NCBI GenBank assembly: GCA_948999435.1
Contig: CARJCM010000031.1
Location: forward strand, 1 to 15,185
Direction of reading: 5' to 3'
DNA length: 15,185 bases
Origin: an uncultured Bacilli bacterium
Lineage (GTDB): Bacteria > Bacillota_I > Bacilli_A > RF39 > UBA660
A model generated the notes under the pieces. It had not been told where the DNA came from. It worked only from the letters and a program-made list of their open reading frames with translations, and searched no databases. Position numbers and translations under genes: made by a program. The number at the start of each line of letters is the position of its first letter. Position 1 is the first letter of the stretch. Shown here one piece after another: positions 1-6,646 of this stretch.

Positions 1-242
1 ATAAAGCTCAAGAAACATTAATTAAAAGTCAACATAATAGTGAAATGAAAGAACTTGAACAGAACTATAAAGCTCAAGAAACATTAATTAAAAGTCAACA
101 TAATAGTGAGATGAAAGAATTAGAACAAAATTATAAAGCTCAAGAAACATTAATTAAAAGTCAACATAATAGTGAAATGAAAGAACTAGAACAAAATTAT
201 AAAGCTCAAGAAACATTAATTAGAAGTCAACACAATAGTGAA
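1..242 (+). repeat. In-frame 66-bp tandem repeats (22-residue units)
   Basis: Three complete units start at 45, 111 and 177, and the 3' two thirds of another fill 1-44. A degenerate start of a further unit (MKES) begins at 243. Units differ by only a few mostly synonymous bases (gaacttgaacag / gaattagaacaa / gaactagaacaa), plus one Lys-to-Arg change in the last copy. Each unit reads MKELEQNYKAQ + ETLIKSQHNSE, which is two 11-residue blocks. That fits a hendecad rather than a heptad coiled coil. The array continues off the left edge, so copy number is unknown. Confidence 0.95.
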
Positions 243-368
243 ATGAAAGAATCAAAAGAAGAAGTTGTTAGAAATCTTTTAAAGACATCTTTAACAATTG
301 AAGAGATTGCCAAAGCGACAAATATGTCTATAGAAGAAGTTACAAGACTTAAAAGCTCTAATAAATAA
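1..368 (+). CDS. C-terminal part of an Rpn-family / PD-(D/E)XK nuclease transposase-like protein (5' truncated by window edge)
   Basis: The frame is open from the first base, so the first ATG in the window (position 45) is not the real start and the N-terminal nuclease domain lies outside. What is visible is a hydrophilic, Glu/Lys/Gln-rich tandem repeat (22 residues per unit), then a tail with EEVVRNLLKTSLTIEEIAKA followed by TNMSIEEV. This 'xxLLKxxLTIEEIAKxTxxSIEEV' tail is the typical C-terminal helical module of Rpn/PD-(D/E)XK 'recombination-promoting nuclease/putative transposase' proteins in Firmicutes, which I recognise from memory of the family. Those proteins usually have one short coiled linker; here it is expanded. 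No catalytic residues can be checked. The gene ends at a strong terminator. Alternative: an unrelated coiled-coil protein with a convergent tail. Confidence 0.7.
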   Translation, partial: KAQETLIKSQHNSEMKELEQNYKAQETLIKSQHNSEMKELEQNYKAQETLIKSQHNSEMKELEQNYKAQETLIRSQHNSEMKESKEEVVRNLLKTSLTIEEIAKATNMSIEEVTRLKSSNK

Positions 369-394
369 CTAATGGATATATCCGTTAGTTTTTT
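367..394 (+). terminator. Rho-independent terminator of the Rpn-like gene
   Basis: Ten-pair stem AACTAATGGA / TCCGTTAGTT (one T-G wobble) around a TATA loop, followed by TTTT. The stem begins inside the stop codon. Confidence 0.85.
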
Positions 395-417
395 CATATG
401 CTTTAATAGTGATAGAT

Positions 418-1344
418 ATGAGAGAAAGTATAAATTATTATTATAATTTTAATATTGAAGATGTAGAAAATTGGGGAGATACTTATCGCTTTTATTATTT
501 AGACCAATTATTTTATTTTGTGCCATTTAAAAGAGCGGAAGCAGAACTTGAAGACATAATTAATGTAAGTAAAGAATTAAAGCAAAAAAATATAGAAGTT
601 CATGATATTGTTATGAATATATTTGGTAAAGTTATTACTAATATCCAAAATACTAATTATGTTCTTCTTCGAACAATTGGAGATATATCAAAGAAATTTG
701 AAATAAGTGATATAATAAAAATGAATAACATGCTTATTTTAAATGAAACTAAAAGTAAATTATATCGTAATTCATGGGCTAGTCTTTGGAGCGCTAAATT
801 AGATTATTTTGAATATCAAGTGAGTGAACTTGGTAAAGATAAACCTTTAATACTAGATAGTTTTAGTTATTATTTAGGACTTGGTGAAAATGCAATAAGT
901 TATTTAAATGAAATAACTAGTAAATATACTCCTAGTAAGGATGATAGAATTTGTCTTTCACATAAAAGAATTGATGTGCCTAATTATAAACTTAATTATT
1001 TAAATCCTTTTAGTTTTATTATGGATTATGAAGTAAGAGATTTAGCTTCTTATATTAAAAGTGCTTTTTTTAAAGGAGAGGATGCCTTGTCTTATTTAAA
1101 AGAGTTACTCAGAATAAAAAGATTCACTATTTATAGCTATGGGTTATTTTATGCAAGACTTGTTTATCCCACTTATTATTTTGATATTTATGAAGATATT
1201 ATGAGTGGGAAAAAAGATGAAGATGATTTGATTCCTATAATTGATAAAGTAGATGATTATGAAATGTTTTTAAAAAATGCTTATTATGAAATTAGTAAAT
1301 ATGCACCAATTGATAGGATAGAATGGTTACTTCAAAAGAATTAA
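418..1344 (+). CDS. CotS/YutH-like kinase-fold protein of unknown function
   Basis: 308 residues if translation starts at the ATG at 418; an in-frame GTG at 409 is possible, and neither has a convincing Shine-Dalgarno. The protein is Tyr/Asp/Lys-rich without signal peptide or membrane segment, so it is probably cytosolic. The pattern W(A)xLWxxKLDYFEYQ, then SFSYYLGLGENAIxY, then CLSHKRI, then NPFSFIMDYEVRDLASYIK, resembles the C-lobe of aminoglycoside-phosphotransferase/CotS-YutH-type proteins known from spore-coat and related Firmicute families. The catalytic-loop equivalent reads HKRI rather than HxDxxxxN, so phosphotransfer activity is doubtful; the Asp of MDYE could be the DFG-like residue. 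The late segment YARLVYPTYYFDIYEDI is also conserved-looking. It stands alone, between a terminator and a new promoter. The fold assignment is from pattern memory only. Confidence 0.6.
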   Translation: MRESINYYYNFNIEDVENWGDTYRFYYLDQLFYFVPFKRAEAELEDIINVSKELKQKNIEVHDIVMNIFGKVITNIQNTNYVLLRTIGDISKKFEISDIIKMNNMLILNETKSKLYRNSWASLWSAKLDYFEYQVSELGKDKPLILDSFSYYLGLGENAISYLNEITSKYTPSKDDRICLSHKRIDVPNYKLNYLNPFSFIMDYEVRDLASYIKSAFFKGEDALSYLKELLRIKRFTIYSYGLFYARLVYPTYYFDIYEDIMSGKKDEDDLIPIIDKVDDYEMFLKNAYYEISKYAPIDRIEWLLQKN

Positions 1345-1384
1345 ATTATATTATAAAATGAAATGTTAGCTAGTGATATAAAAC

Positions 1385-1413
1385 TTGAAATCATATAAAA
1401 GTTAAGATATAAT
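1385..1413 (+). promoter_or_regulatory. Sigma-A promoter for the nuclease gene
   Basis: TTGAAA (1385-1390), a 17-bp spacer, and perfect TATAAT (1408-1413). It lies 27 bp before the start codon. No terminator is visible between the preceding gene and this promoter. Confidence 0.75.
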
Positions 1414-1440
1414 TAAAGCGATAGTAAGGAAGTAAAATAT

Positions 1441-2181
1441 ATGGCAAGACGAAAGAAAAATAATAAATTTAGTGGTAGTAATGGTTTAAAAATATTAATT
1501 ATTTTATTTTTAGTAGGAAGTTTGATTTATAGTTTTTATGGCGATTATATAGATAGTTTTTTATATAAATTCAGTTTATCAGAAAGCTATGCTTTAGATT
1601 CTATTCCTGAATATAATGGAAAACCTTATGTAATTATTAATGATAATGAACCTAATTTTACAGATGAACTTAAAAATTCAACTAAATCTTTTGAAAATTA
1701 TAGTAAACTTGATAAAATAGGTAGAGCTCAAGTTGCTTTTGCTAATATTAGTAAAGATTTAATGCCTGATGAAGAAAGAACTAGTATAGGTCAAGTTAAA
1801 CCTAGTGGATGGCATACAGTAAAATATGATATTGTAGATGGAAAGTATTTATATAATAGATGTCATTTAATAGGTTTTCAATTAACGGGAGAGAATGCTA
1901 ATAATAAAAATTTAATAACTTGTACTCGAAGTATGAATACGGGAGCTATGCTTGATTTTGAAAATAAAGTGGCTAAATATATTAAAAAAACTGGTAATCA
2001 TGTATTATATAGAGTTACTCCTATTTATAAAGATACTAATAAACTTGCTAGTGGGGTGCAAATGGAAGCTTACTCAGTGGAAGATAATGGTAAAGGAATT
2101 AAATTTAATGTTTATATTTATAATGTTCAAGATGGTATTGAAATAAATTATAAAACAGGGGAGAGTAAATTAAAAGAATGA
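1441..2181 (+). CDS. Membrane-anchored DNA/RNA non-specific endonuclease (beta-beta-alpha metal, EndA/Spd-like)
   Basis: 246 residues. A basic N-terminus (ARRKKNNK) precedes one hydrophobic helix (about residues 17-33), which predicts a signal anchor with the catalytic domain outside the cell. The nuclease signature is YNRCHLIGFQLTGENANNKN (residues 138-157) followed by TRSMN (162-166). In the NUC/EndA family the His (H142) is the general base and the Asn in the following ENANNKN segment binds the metal. The family's DRGH/NRxH motif is here NRCH. The C-terminal part (GNHVLYRVTPIYKDTN, then SGVQMEAYSVED) is typical of the Gram-positive secreted forms. Such enzymes degrade extracellular nucleic acid or take part in DNA uptake. 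A Shine-Dalgarno (AAGGAAG) sits about 7 bp upstream. The stop is TGA, one of the codons showing the standard code. Confidence 0.93.
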   Translation: MARRKKNNKFSGSNGLKILIILFLVGSLIYSFYGDYIDSFLYKFSLSESYALDSIPEYNGKPYVIINDNEPNFTDELKNSTKSFENYSKLDKIGRAQVAFANISKDLMPDEERTSIGQVKPSGWHTVKYDIVDGKYLYNRCHLIGFQLTGENANNKNLITCTRSMNTGAMLDFENKVAKYIKKTGNHVLYRVTPIYKDTNKLASGVQMEAYSVEDNGKGIKFNVYIYNVQDGIEINYKTGESKLKE

Positions 2182-2240
2182 ATGATAGCTTAATTAGATG
2201 ATTATAGTTATGAATTTAATAAAGAAATGAGGATTAAAAA

Positions 2241-3125
2241 ATGCAAAAAGCAAAAGTTTATTTTACAAAAGAATTAACACCTGAGAGTGTTGTTAAAATG
2301 TATGAAGTTTTAAGTAAAAACTTAAGTGGTAGAGTGGCTGTTAAAGTTCATTCGGGAGAACAAGGAAATCAAAATTATTTGAAACCTCTATTTATGAGTC
2401 AAATAGTAAAAAGAGTTAATGGGACGATTGTAGAATGTAATACAGCTTATGAAGGAGCTAGAAATACTAGTAGCAAACATAAAGATTTATTAAAAACGCA
2501 TGGTTGGAGTGAATTATTTGATGTTGATTTATTAGATGAAACAGGTCCAGATAAAGTTTTAGATATACCTAATGGTAAAGTTATTAATAAAAATTATGTA
2601 GGTAAAAATATTGATAATTATGATTCAATGTTAGTGTTATCACATTTTAAAGGACATCCTATGGGTGGATATGGTGGAGCTTTAAAGCAACTTTCTATTG
2701 GTATAGCTTCTAGTGCTGGTAAGTCTTGGATACATAGTGCAGGATTTACTTTAAATCAAAATGAGTTATGGGATAATATAGCTGAGCAAGATAAGTTTTT
2801 AGAAGCTATGGCAGATAGTGCATCTTCAGTAGTTAATTATTTCAAAGGTAATATTGCTTATATAAATATTATGTGTAATTTATCCGTTGATTGTGATTGT
2901 TGTGCGGTTGCAGAAGACCCTTGTATGAAAGATATCGGAATATTATCTAGTTTAGACCCAATAGCTTTGGATCAAGCTTGTATTGATTTGATTTATAACT
3001 CAAATGATAAGGGAAGAGGACATTTTGTAGAAAGAATAGAAAGACAAAATGGTATTCATACAATTGAAGCAGCTTGTGATTTAGGTTTTGGCTCAAGAGA
3101 TTATGAACTAATAGAAATTGATTAA
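2241..3125 (+). CDS. DUF362 domain protein
   Basis: 294 residues, soluble. The N-terminal half shows RVAVKVHSGEQGN and the middle shows VLSHFKGHPMGGYGGALKQLS (about residues 132-152), the hallmark of DUF362 proteins. Five cysteines cluster at residues 212-228 (CNLSVDCDCCAVAEDPC), followed by DIGILSSLDPIALDQACIDL, which is also typical. Many DUF362 proteins carry an inserted 2x[4Fe-4S] ferredoxin module. This one is the short form with only the Cys-rich segment, so a metal or Fe-S cluster is possible but unproven. The biochemical role of the family is not established to my knowledge. It lies 59 bp after the nuclease gene with a GAGG Shine-Dalgarno (2230s). No intervening terminator is visible, so read-through from the nuclease promoter is likely. 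A terminator follows immediately. Confidence 0.88.
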   Translation: MQKAKVYFTKELTPESVVKMYEVLSKNLSGRVAVKVHSGEQGNQNYLKPLFMSQIVKRVNGTIVECNTAYEGARNTSSKHKDLLKTHGWSELFDVDLLDETGPDKVLDIPNGKVINKNYVGKNIDNYDSMLVLSHFKGHPMGGYGGALKQLSIGIASSAGKSWIHSAGFTLNQNELWDNIAEQDKFLEAMADSASSVVNYFKGNIAYINIMCNLSVDCDCCAVAEDPCMKDIGILSSLDPIALDQACIDLIYNSNDKGRGHFVERIERQNGIHTIEAACDLGFGSRDYELIEID

Positions 3126-3126
3126 A

Positions 3127-3160
3127 AGTAACAATAATATATTAATTTGTTGCTTTTTTT
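3127..3160 (+). terminator. Terminator of the DUF362 gene
   Basis: Stem AGTAACAA (3127-3134) / TTGTTGCT (3147-3154, one wobble) with an AT loop that contains the palindrome TAATATATTA, then seven T. The T tract runs straight into the next promoter's extended -10. Confidence 0.8.
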
Positions 3161-3168
3161 GTTATAAT
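3160..3168 (+). promoter_or_regulatory. Extended -10 promoter of the PP-loop/TudS-like pair
   Basis: TGTTATAAT, a TGn extension plus perfect -10, with no good -35. It begins at the last T of the preceding terminator. The predicted start of transcription is about 17-18 bp before the ATG at 3193, and the Shine-Dalgarno (AGAGAGG) follows. Confidence 0.7.
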
Positions 3169-3192
3169 TTTTATTAGAGAGGTCAAAGCTAA

Positions 3193-4404
3193 ATGGCAAA
3201 ATTAATAATTAAGTATCAAAATGATTATATTGTTGAAAGGGATAGAAATAAATATAAATTGATTGATGTTTCTACATACTATCTTGAAGAAGATTTTTCT
3301 AATATTAGTATATTTATAATTCTTTTTTGTGGAGGAATATTATCTAATAATTATGAATCTTTAAAACCTTTAAATTATTTTGAGGGTTTAGAACTAAATG
3401 AAAAGTATTTTTTTCCAGATTGCTTGTTTGAAATAGATGAGGGAGTTTACTTATATGATTTAGATGAAGTTATTAAAGAAACTTATTTTTCAAGGGAAAG
3501 ATTTTTAGATAAAATATTTATGCCTTGGAAAGAAACTTTAGACGAAAATATAAAGAGAATGCCACAAAGTTTAATTAGTTTTAGTGATATTCCAGAATTT
3601 GAACTTCCAAATATGGACTTTCCAGAAGAAGTTCCTATAATGTATATACCACTTCATATTAAAACTAAAGAATTAAATGATACTATTAAAATGCTTTCAG
3701 CTAAGAAAACAGATAAAGATGTTTTGTTAATGTATTCTGGAGGTAAAGATAGTACACTTTCGGCAATTCGTTTAGCTAATGCCGGTTATAATGTTTATTT
3801 AATTCATTTTGATAATGGTCATATGTTAGATAGTGATAAGCCATTTCTTACTTGGAAAAAAAGTTTTTTTAATCTTCCTGGTTATAATTTTCCATATGCT
3901 TATTCGAAAGTAAATATTAAATCTTATTTTGATAATTATTTTGAAAATTGGAGACAACATTATGGTGATACATTAGAAGATGGTAGTATGACATCAGAAG
4001 TTAGATGTCTTGCTTGTCGCTCAGCAATGTATCAAAAAACACTTGATATTGCAATAAGTGAAGGATTTAAATATATCGCTGATGGAGCGAGAATTAGTCA
4101 AAAGTTTATGTTAGAACAAGTTCCAATGACAAAAAGATTTAGTGAGCTAGCTAGTAATTATGGAATAAGTGTGTTATATCCAGTTTTGGATTTGGTAGAT
4201 GATGATAAAGAAAAAAAAGAAATCATTGAAGCAGGTTTTTCTTCGAAATCTTGGGAATCAAAATGTTTACTGGGAAGAAGAGCGATGGATAAAACACTCT
4301 TAGATGAAACTATTATTCTTGAATATTTTGATAGTTTTATTAAACCACTTTTAGATAGAGAATTACAACGTTCTCTTAGAAAGAGGAATTATGAAGCGAA
4401 GTAA
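3193..4404 (+). CDS. PP-loop ATPase (ATP-pyrophosphatase family) with CxxC...C cysteines, probable sulfur-transfer or adenylation enzyme
   Basis: 403 residues. The first ~170 residues form a domain I do not recognise. The PP-loop is MYSGGKDSTLSAIRLA, with SGGKDS at residues 182-187, the AMP-forming N-type ATP-pyrophosphatase signature. Downstream are CLAC (C272, C275), ADGARISQ (297-303) and a third cysteine in WESKCLLGR (C358). In this superfamily (TtcA/TtuA, ThiI, MnmA, QueC, NadE) the ATPase activates a substrate carbonyl by adenylation. Two-plus-one cysteine sets, as in TtcA/TtuA, hold a [4Fe-4S] cluster or act as catalytic cysteines. The next gene overlaps the last 14 bp, so the two are almost certainly made together. 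No tRNA-binding domain is evident. Alternatives include QueC-like or sugar-amidotransferase-like enzymes. The superfamily is certain, the substrate unknown. Confidence 0.85.
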   Translation: MAKLIIKYQNDYIVERDRNKYKLIDVSTYYLEEDFSNISIFIILFCGGILSNNYESLKPLNYFEGLELNEKYFFPDCLFEIDEGVYLYDLDEVIKETYFSRERFLDKIFMPWKETLDENIKRMPQSLISFSDIPEFELPNMDFPEEVPIMYIPLHIKTKELNDTIKMLSAKKTDKDVLLMYSGGKDSTLSAIRLANAGYNVYLIHFDNGHMLDSDKPFLTWKKSFFNLPGYNFPYAYSKVNIKSYFDNYFENWRQHYGDTLEDGSMTSEVRCLACRSAMYQKTLDIAISEGFKYIADGARISQKFMLEQVPMTKRFSELASNYGISVLYPVLDLVDDDKEKKEIIEAGFSSKSWESKCLLGRRAMDKTLLDETIILEYFDSFIKPLLDRELQRSLRKRNYEAK

Positions 4405-4906
4405 AAAATTTGTTTTTGTTCCATTTTGTTTGCTTGCTCAAAGTTATCAAGCTCAAGGTATTGTTAAATATAATTGGTCAAGTTCTATAAAACCTTTTAT
4501 TAATCTATTATTGGATAATGATATTAATATAGTTCAAATGCCTTGTACAGAAGCAACATTTAATCACTCTTTAATAAGAGAACCAAAGGGAATATCAAAA
4601 TATGATACTATAGACTTTAATAATCATTGTCTAGTAAAAGCTTTAGAGGTCGGAGAACAAATAAAAGAAATTATAAGTTGCGGATATGAAGTAATTGCTA
4701 TTTTAGGGATAGAACAATCGCCATCTTGTTGTGTTAATTATATTTATACTAATAATGGTACAGAAAACCGTAAAGGATTATTTATTGAAAAAGTATATGA
4801 AGAAATAAAAGATTATAATATACCAATAATAGGAATTAATAGAAAATATATAAATAAATCTTTAAATGAATTAGAAAAATTGTTAAATAATAGTAATAAA
4901 AAATGA
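4391..4906 (+). CDS. DUF523/TudS-like protein (possible desulfidase or sulfur carrier)
   Basis: 171 residues, cytosolic. Three cysteine motifs fit the DUF523 (2-thiouracil desulfurase, TudS) layout: PFCLLAQ (C13), QMPCTEA (C52) and IEQSPSCCV (C113/C114). The SPSC element is the strongest match to the family's SPSCG; in TudS three Cys carry a [4Fe-4S] cluster that takes the extracted sulfur. This protein departs from canonical DUF523 (no CRYDG after the first Cys, and a second Cys after C113), so it is a diverged relative at best. The ATG lies inside the 3' end of the PP-loop gene (14-bp overlap, ATGAAGCGAAGTAA), with GAGG just upstream, which indicates translational coupling. Function is inferred from motif layout and context. 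Confidence 0.7.
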   Translation: MKRSKKFVFVPFCLLAQSYQAQGIVKYNWSSSIKPFINLLLDNDINIVQMPCTEATFNHSLIREPKGISKYDTIDFNNHCLVKALEVGEQIKEIISCGYEVIAILGIEQSPSCCVNYIYTNNGTENRKGLFIEKVYEEIKDYNIPIIGINRKYINKSLNELEKLLNNSNKK

Positions 4907-4913
4907 AAGAATT

Positions 4914-4956
4914 GCAGTTAAAAATGATAAGAATATATTAATTTACTGCTTTTTTT
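4914..4956 (+). terminator. Terminator after the TudS-like gene
   Basis: Stem GCAGTTAAA (4914-4922) / TTTACTGC (4942-4949) with one bulged T, an AT-rich loop, then seven T. The loop-to-T-tract part is nearly identical to the terminator at 3127-3160, while the stems differ in a paired way. Confidence 0.75.
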
Positions 4957-4964
4957 GTTATAAT
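4956..4964 (+). promoter_or_regulatory. Extended -10 promoter of the cupin gene
   Basis: TGTTATAAT fused to the preceding terminator's T tract, the same arrangement as at 3160-3168. The ATG at 4986 follows after AGAGAGGT. Confidence 0.7.
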
Positions 4965-4985
4965 ATTTTTTAGAGAGGTAAAAGT

Positions 4986-5333
4986 ATGGAAGTTATAAAA
5001 TTAAATGAGGCTGAAATAGGTCAAAATAAAGAAAAATGTAAAACTTTAGAATATTCTTTTGGAGATAAAGATATTGATTTAGGGATTGCAACTATTACAG
5101 GAAGATTTCCTGATAAAGGTTATGCAATGAATGAAGTAAGTAAAGAACTCATTTATGTAATAGAAGGAAAATGTACTATTTATATTGAAAATGAAATTGT
5201 TAATTTAGCAGTGGGAGATTCTATTTTAATTAATCCTAAAGAATTATATTATTGGGAGACTGATTATTGTAAAGTTTCTATGGCTTGCACACCAGCTTGG
5301 AGTCCTTCGCAACATAAAATTATTGAAAAATAA
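4986..5333 (+). CDS. Small single-domain cupin protein
   Basis: 115 residues. The segment ELIYVIEGKCTIYIENEIVNL, then VGDSILINPKELYYWE, is the strand pattern of a cupin_2 barrel, with the G(X)5-6 turn of motif 1 (VIEGKCTIYI) and the motif-2-like GDSILINPKELYYW. The usual His-x-His metal ligands of motif 1 are absent (KELIYVIEG), and the motif-2 His is replaced by Glu/Tyr, so it may bind a ligand without a typical 2-His metal site. C-terminal ACTPAWSPSQHKII resembles other small cupins of unknown role. It has its own promoter copy matching that of the PP-loop gene, and ends at a terminator shared with the convergent acpS gene. Confidence 0.85.
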   Translation: MEVIKLNEAEIGQNKEKCKTLEYSFGDKDIDLGIATITGRFPDKGYAMNEVSKELIYVIEGKCTIYIENEIVNLAVGDSILINPKELYYWETDYCKVSMACTPAWSPSQHKIIEK

Positions 5334-5364
5334 AAACCATTAGATAATTACTAATGATTTTTTT
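5332..5364. terminator. Bidirectional terminator between the cupin gene and the dlt-like operon
   Basis: Stem CATTAG (5338-5343) / CTAATG (5351-5356) with a 7-nt loop. On the + strand it is followed by seven T (5358-5364). On the - strand the same stem is followed by a T-rich run (complement of 5331-5336). The right arm overlaps the last codons and stop of acpS. Confidence 0.8.
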
Positions 5365-5680
5365 CTACTATTGCAAAAGCTAGGGCTTTATTATCTTCAT
5401 GAGTAATACTTACATGAATTATATAATCTTTATAATGACATATAGGTTTATAGAAATTGTCATATAAAACTTCTAATTCCGAAAAGTGTAAGTTATTATC
5501 TGGTAATGCTTTAAATATAGCTTCTTTAGCAGCTAATCTACCACCAAAAAATTCGAGTTTTCTTTTTCCTTGTAAATTGTTATATATTTCTAACTCTTTT
5601 GGAGTTAAAAATCTTTTGGCAAGCTTTTCATTTAATTTAGATATATCTACTAAATCAATACCAATTCCTAATATTTCCAT
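5351..5680 (-). CDS. acpS: Holo-[acyl-carrier-protein] synthase, last gene of the dlt-like operon
   Basis: 109 residues, slightly short for AcpS (about 115-125). It transfers 4'-phosphopantetheine from CoA to the conserved Ser of a carrier protein. Visible signatures are GIGIDLVDI (D9 a Mg2+ ligand), RFLTPKELEIY, GGRLAAKEAIFKAL (E53 a Mg2+ ligand) and the C-terminal HVSITHEDNKALAFAIVE. The start ATG overlaps the stop of the SGNH gene (TAATG), with a weak Shine-Dalgarno, so it depends on coupling to upstream translation. AcpS normally serves fatty-acid synthesis. Its place in this operon suggests it also or specifically activates the operon's carrier protein (Ser31). The stop is TAG. Confidence 0.93.
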   Translation of the reverse strand: MEILGIGIDLVDISKLNEKLAKRFLTPKELEIYNNLQGKRKLEFFGGRLAAKEAIFKALPDNNLHFSELEVLYDNFYKPICHYKDYIIHVSITHEDNKALAFAIVEKNH

Positions 5681-6636
5681 TAGAATTTACCTACAGCTTT
5701 GAAATATCTTGGTAAAGCTTCATTCCAGCTTTTGTACTCGGGTTTATCTTTTTTATTTTCGAGTTTATAATTATTTGATAAATAATCACCAATAAAATTT
5801 GATACTTTAACTGCACCATAATAATTCATGTGGTCTCCTTCATCACAAGTATCTTTTTCCCAGTCTATTGGTACTTCATTTTTCATTAAGTTTAAATCAA
5901 TATAGGTAATGTTATGCTCACTCGCAAACTCTTTTATTCCCATATGTTTAGTGTAATTCCAGTTTTTTGTACTAGGGGTGCTTAATAAGATAAATTCTAT
6001 ATCAAATTTATTACATAGTTCAATCATGGATAATAAAAACTTTTTATTTAAGTTTTCTATTTCTTTGGATTCAGTAGTAGGGTTCATATAATTCCAACTT
6101 TTTAAACCTTTTATACCTGGTTTGTAAGTGTAACCTTTAAACTCACTATTATATTCATAATTAAAACTTAGATTTAAATCACGGAAATTAAGAGATTTCC
6201 AACGATTATGATATTCGAATATGGAAAACCAATTTTGAAGCTTGCGGAATATTGGGCCAGTTGGTTCGATTTTACGATATATAGCATTGGTTTCTAAAAT
6301 AACAACTTGAGGTTTTTGCTTTTTTAAAGTTCTTGATAGTAAGTATTTAGTATAATGCAATTGTTGAGCGGCACTACCTAAAACAAAAGATGTAAACCCA
6401 TGTTTATTATACATCTCCATAGGAGAAATACTTGAGAACACTTCACTATCACCTAAGAATAAAACATCTAAAGTATTATCTTTTTCACCTAAGATAGCAT
6501 TTAATCTGACATCACGCATACCAGCTTCTTTATTATTAGTTTTTGGTTCAAAAAGATAGGAGGCGATGAGTAATAGAAAACATAAAATTATGAGAAATAA
6601 CAATACTTTTGTAATGTTTTTAATTATTGTATTCAT
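5680..6636 (-). CDS. DltD-like membrane-anchored SGNH acyltransferase
   Basis: 318 residues. One N-terminal hydrophobic helix (about residues 8-27) puts the rest outside the membrane. The SGNH core shows block I VLFLGDSEVFSSI (nucleophile S64) and a C-terminal CDEGDHMNYYGAVKVSNFIG (H269, with D265/D268 as candidate acid). In the Dlt pathway the extracellular DltD Ser takes the acyl group from the membrane machinery and passes it to the polymer; the AlgJ/AlgX and PatB-type proteins do the same in other MBOAT systems. Sequence spacing looks more like the general SGNH partners of gut Firmicute MBOATs than canonical DltD. A strong Shine-Dalgarno (AGGAGGT) overlaps the upstream gene's stop region. 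The stop overlaps acpS by one base. Confidence 0.85.
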   Translation of the reverse strand: MNTIIKNITKVLLFLIILCFLLLIASYLFEPKTNNKEAGMRDVRLNAILGEKDNTLDVLFLGDSEVFSSISPMEMYNKHGFTSFVLGSAAQQLHYTKYLLSRTLKKQKPQVVILETNAIYRKIEPTGPIFRKLQNWFSIFEYHNRWKSLNFRDLNLSFNYEYNSEFKGYTYKPGIKGLKSWNYMNPTTESKEIENLNKKFLLSMIELCNKFDIEFILLSTPSTKNWNYTKHMGIKEFASEHNITYIDLNLMKNEVPIDWEKDTCDEGDHMNYYGAVKVSNFIGDYLSNNYKLENKKDKPEYKSWNEALPRYFKAVGKF

Positions 6637-6646
6637 TTTCTACCTC

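Noticed and set aside
45..110. ATG at 45 as the start of a complete 107-residue gene
   Set aside because: It is the first Met of a tandem repeat unit; the same frame is open to the left edge and the repeat continues upstream, so the gene is truncated by the window.
1..242. CRISPR-like array
   Set aside because: Units are contiguous 66-bp coding repeats with no spacers, and differences are mostly synonymous.
1952..2146. 64-codon open frame on the + strand
   Set aside because: It lies wholly inside the nuclease gene in another frame and has no Shine-Dalgarno or family pattern.
5457..5702. 81-codon open frame on the + strand
   Set aside because: It is antisense to acpS and the end of the SGNH gene, both with clear family motifs.
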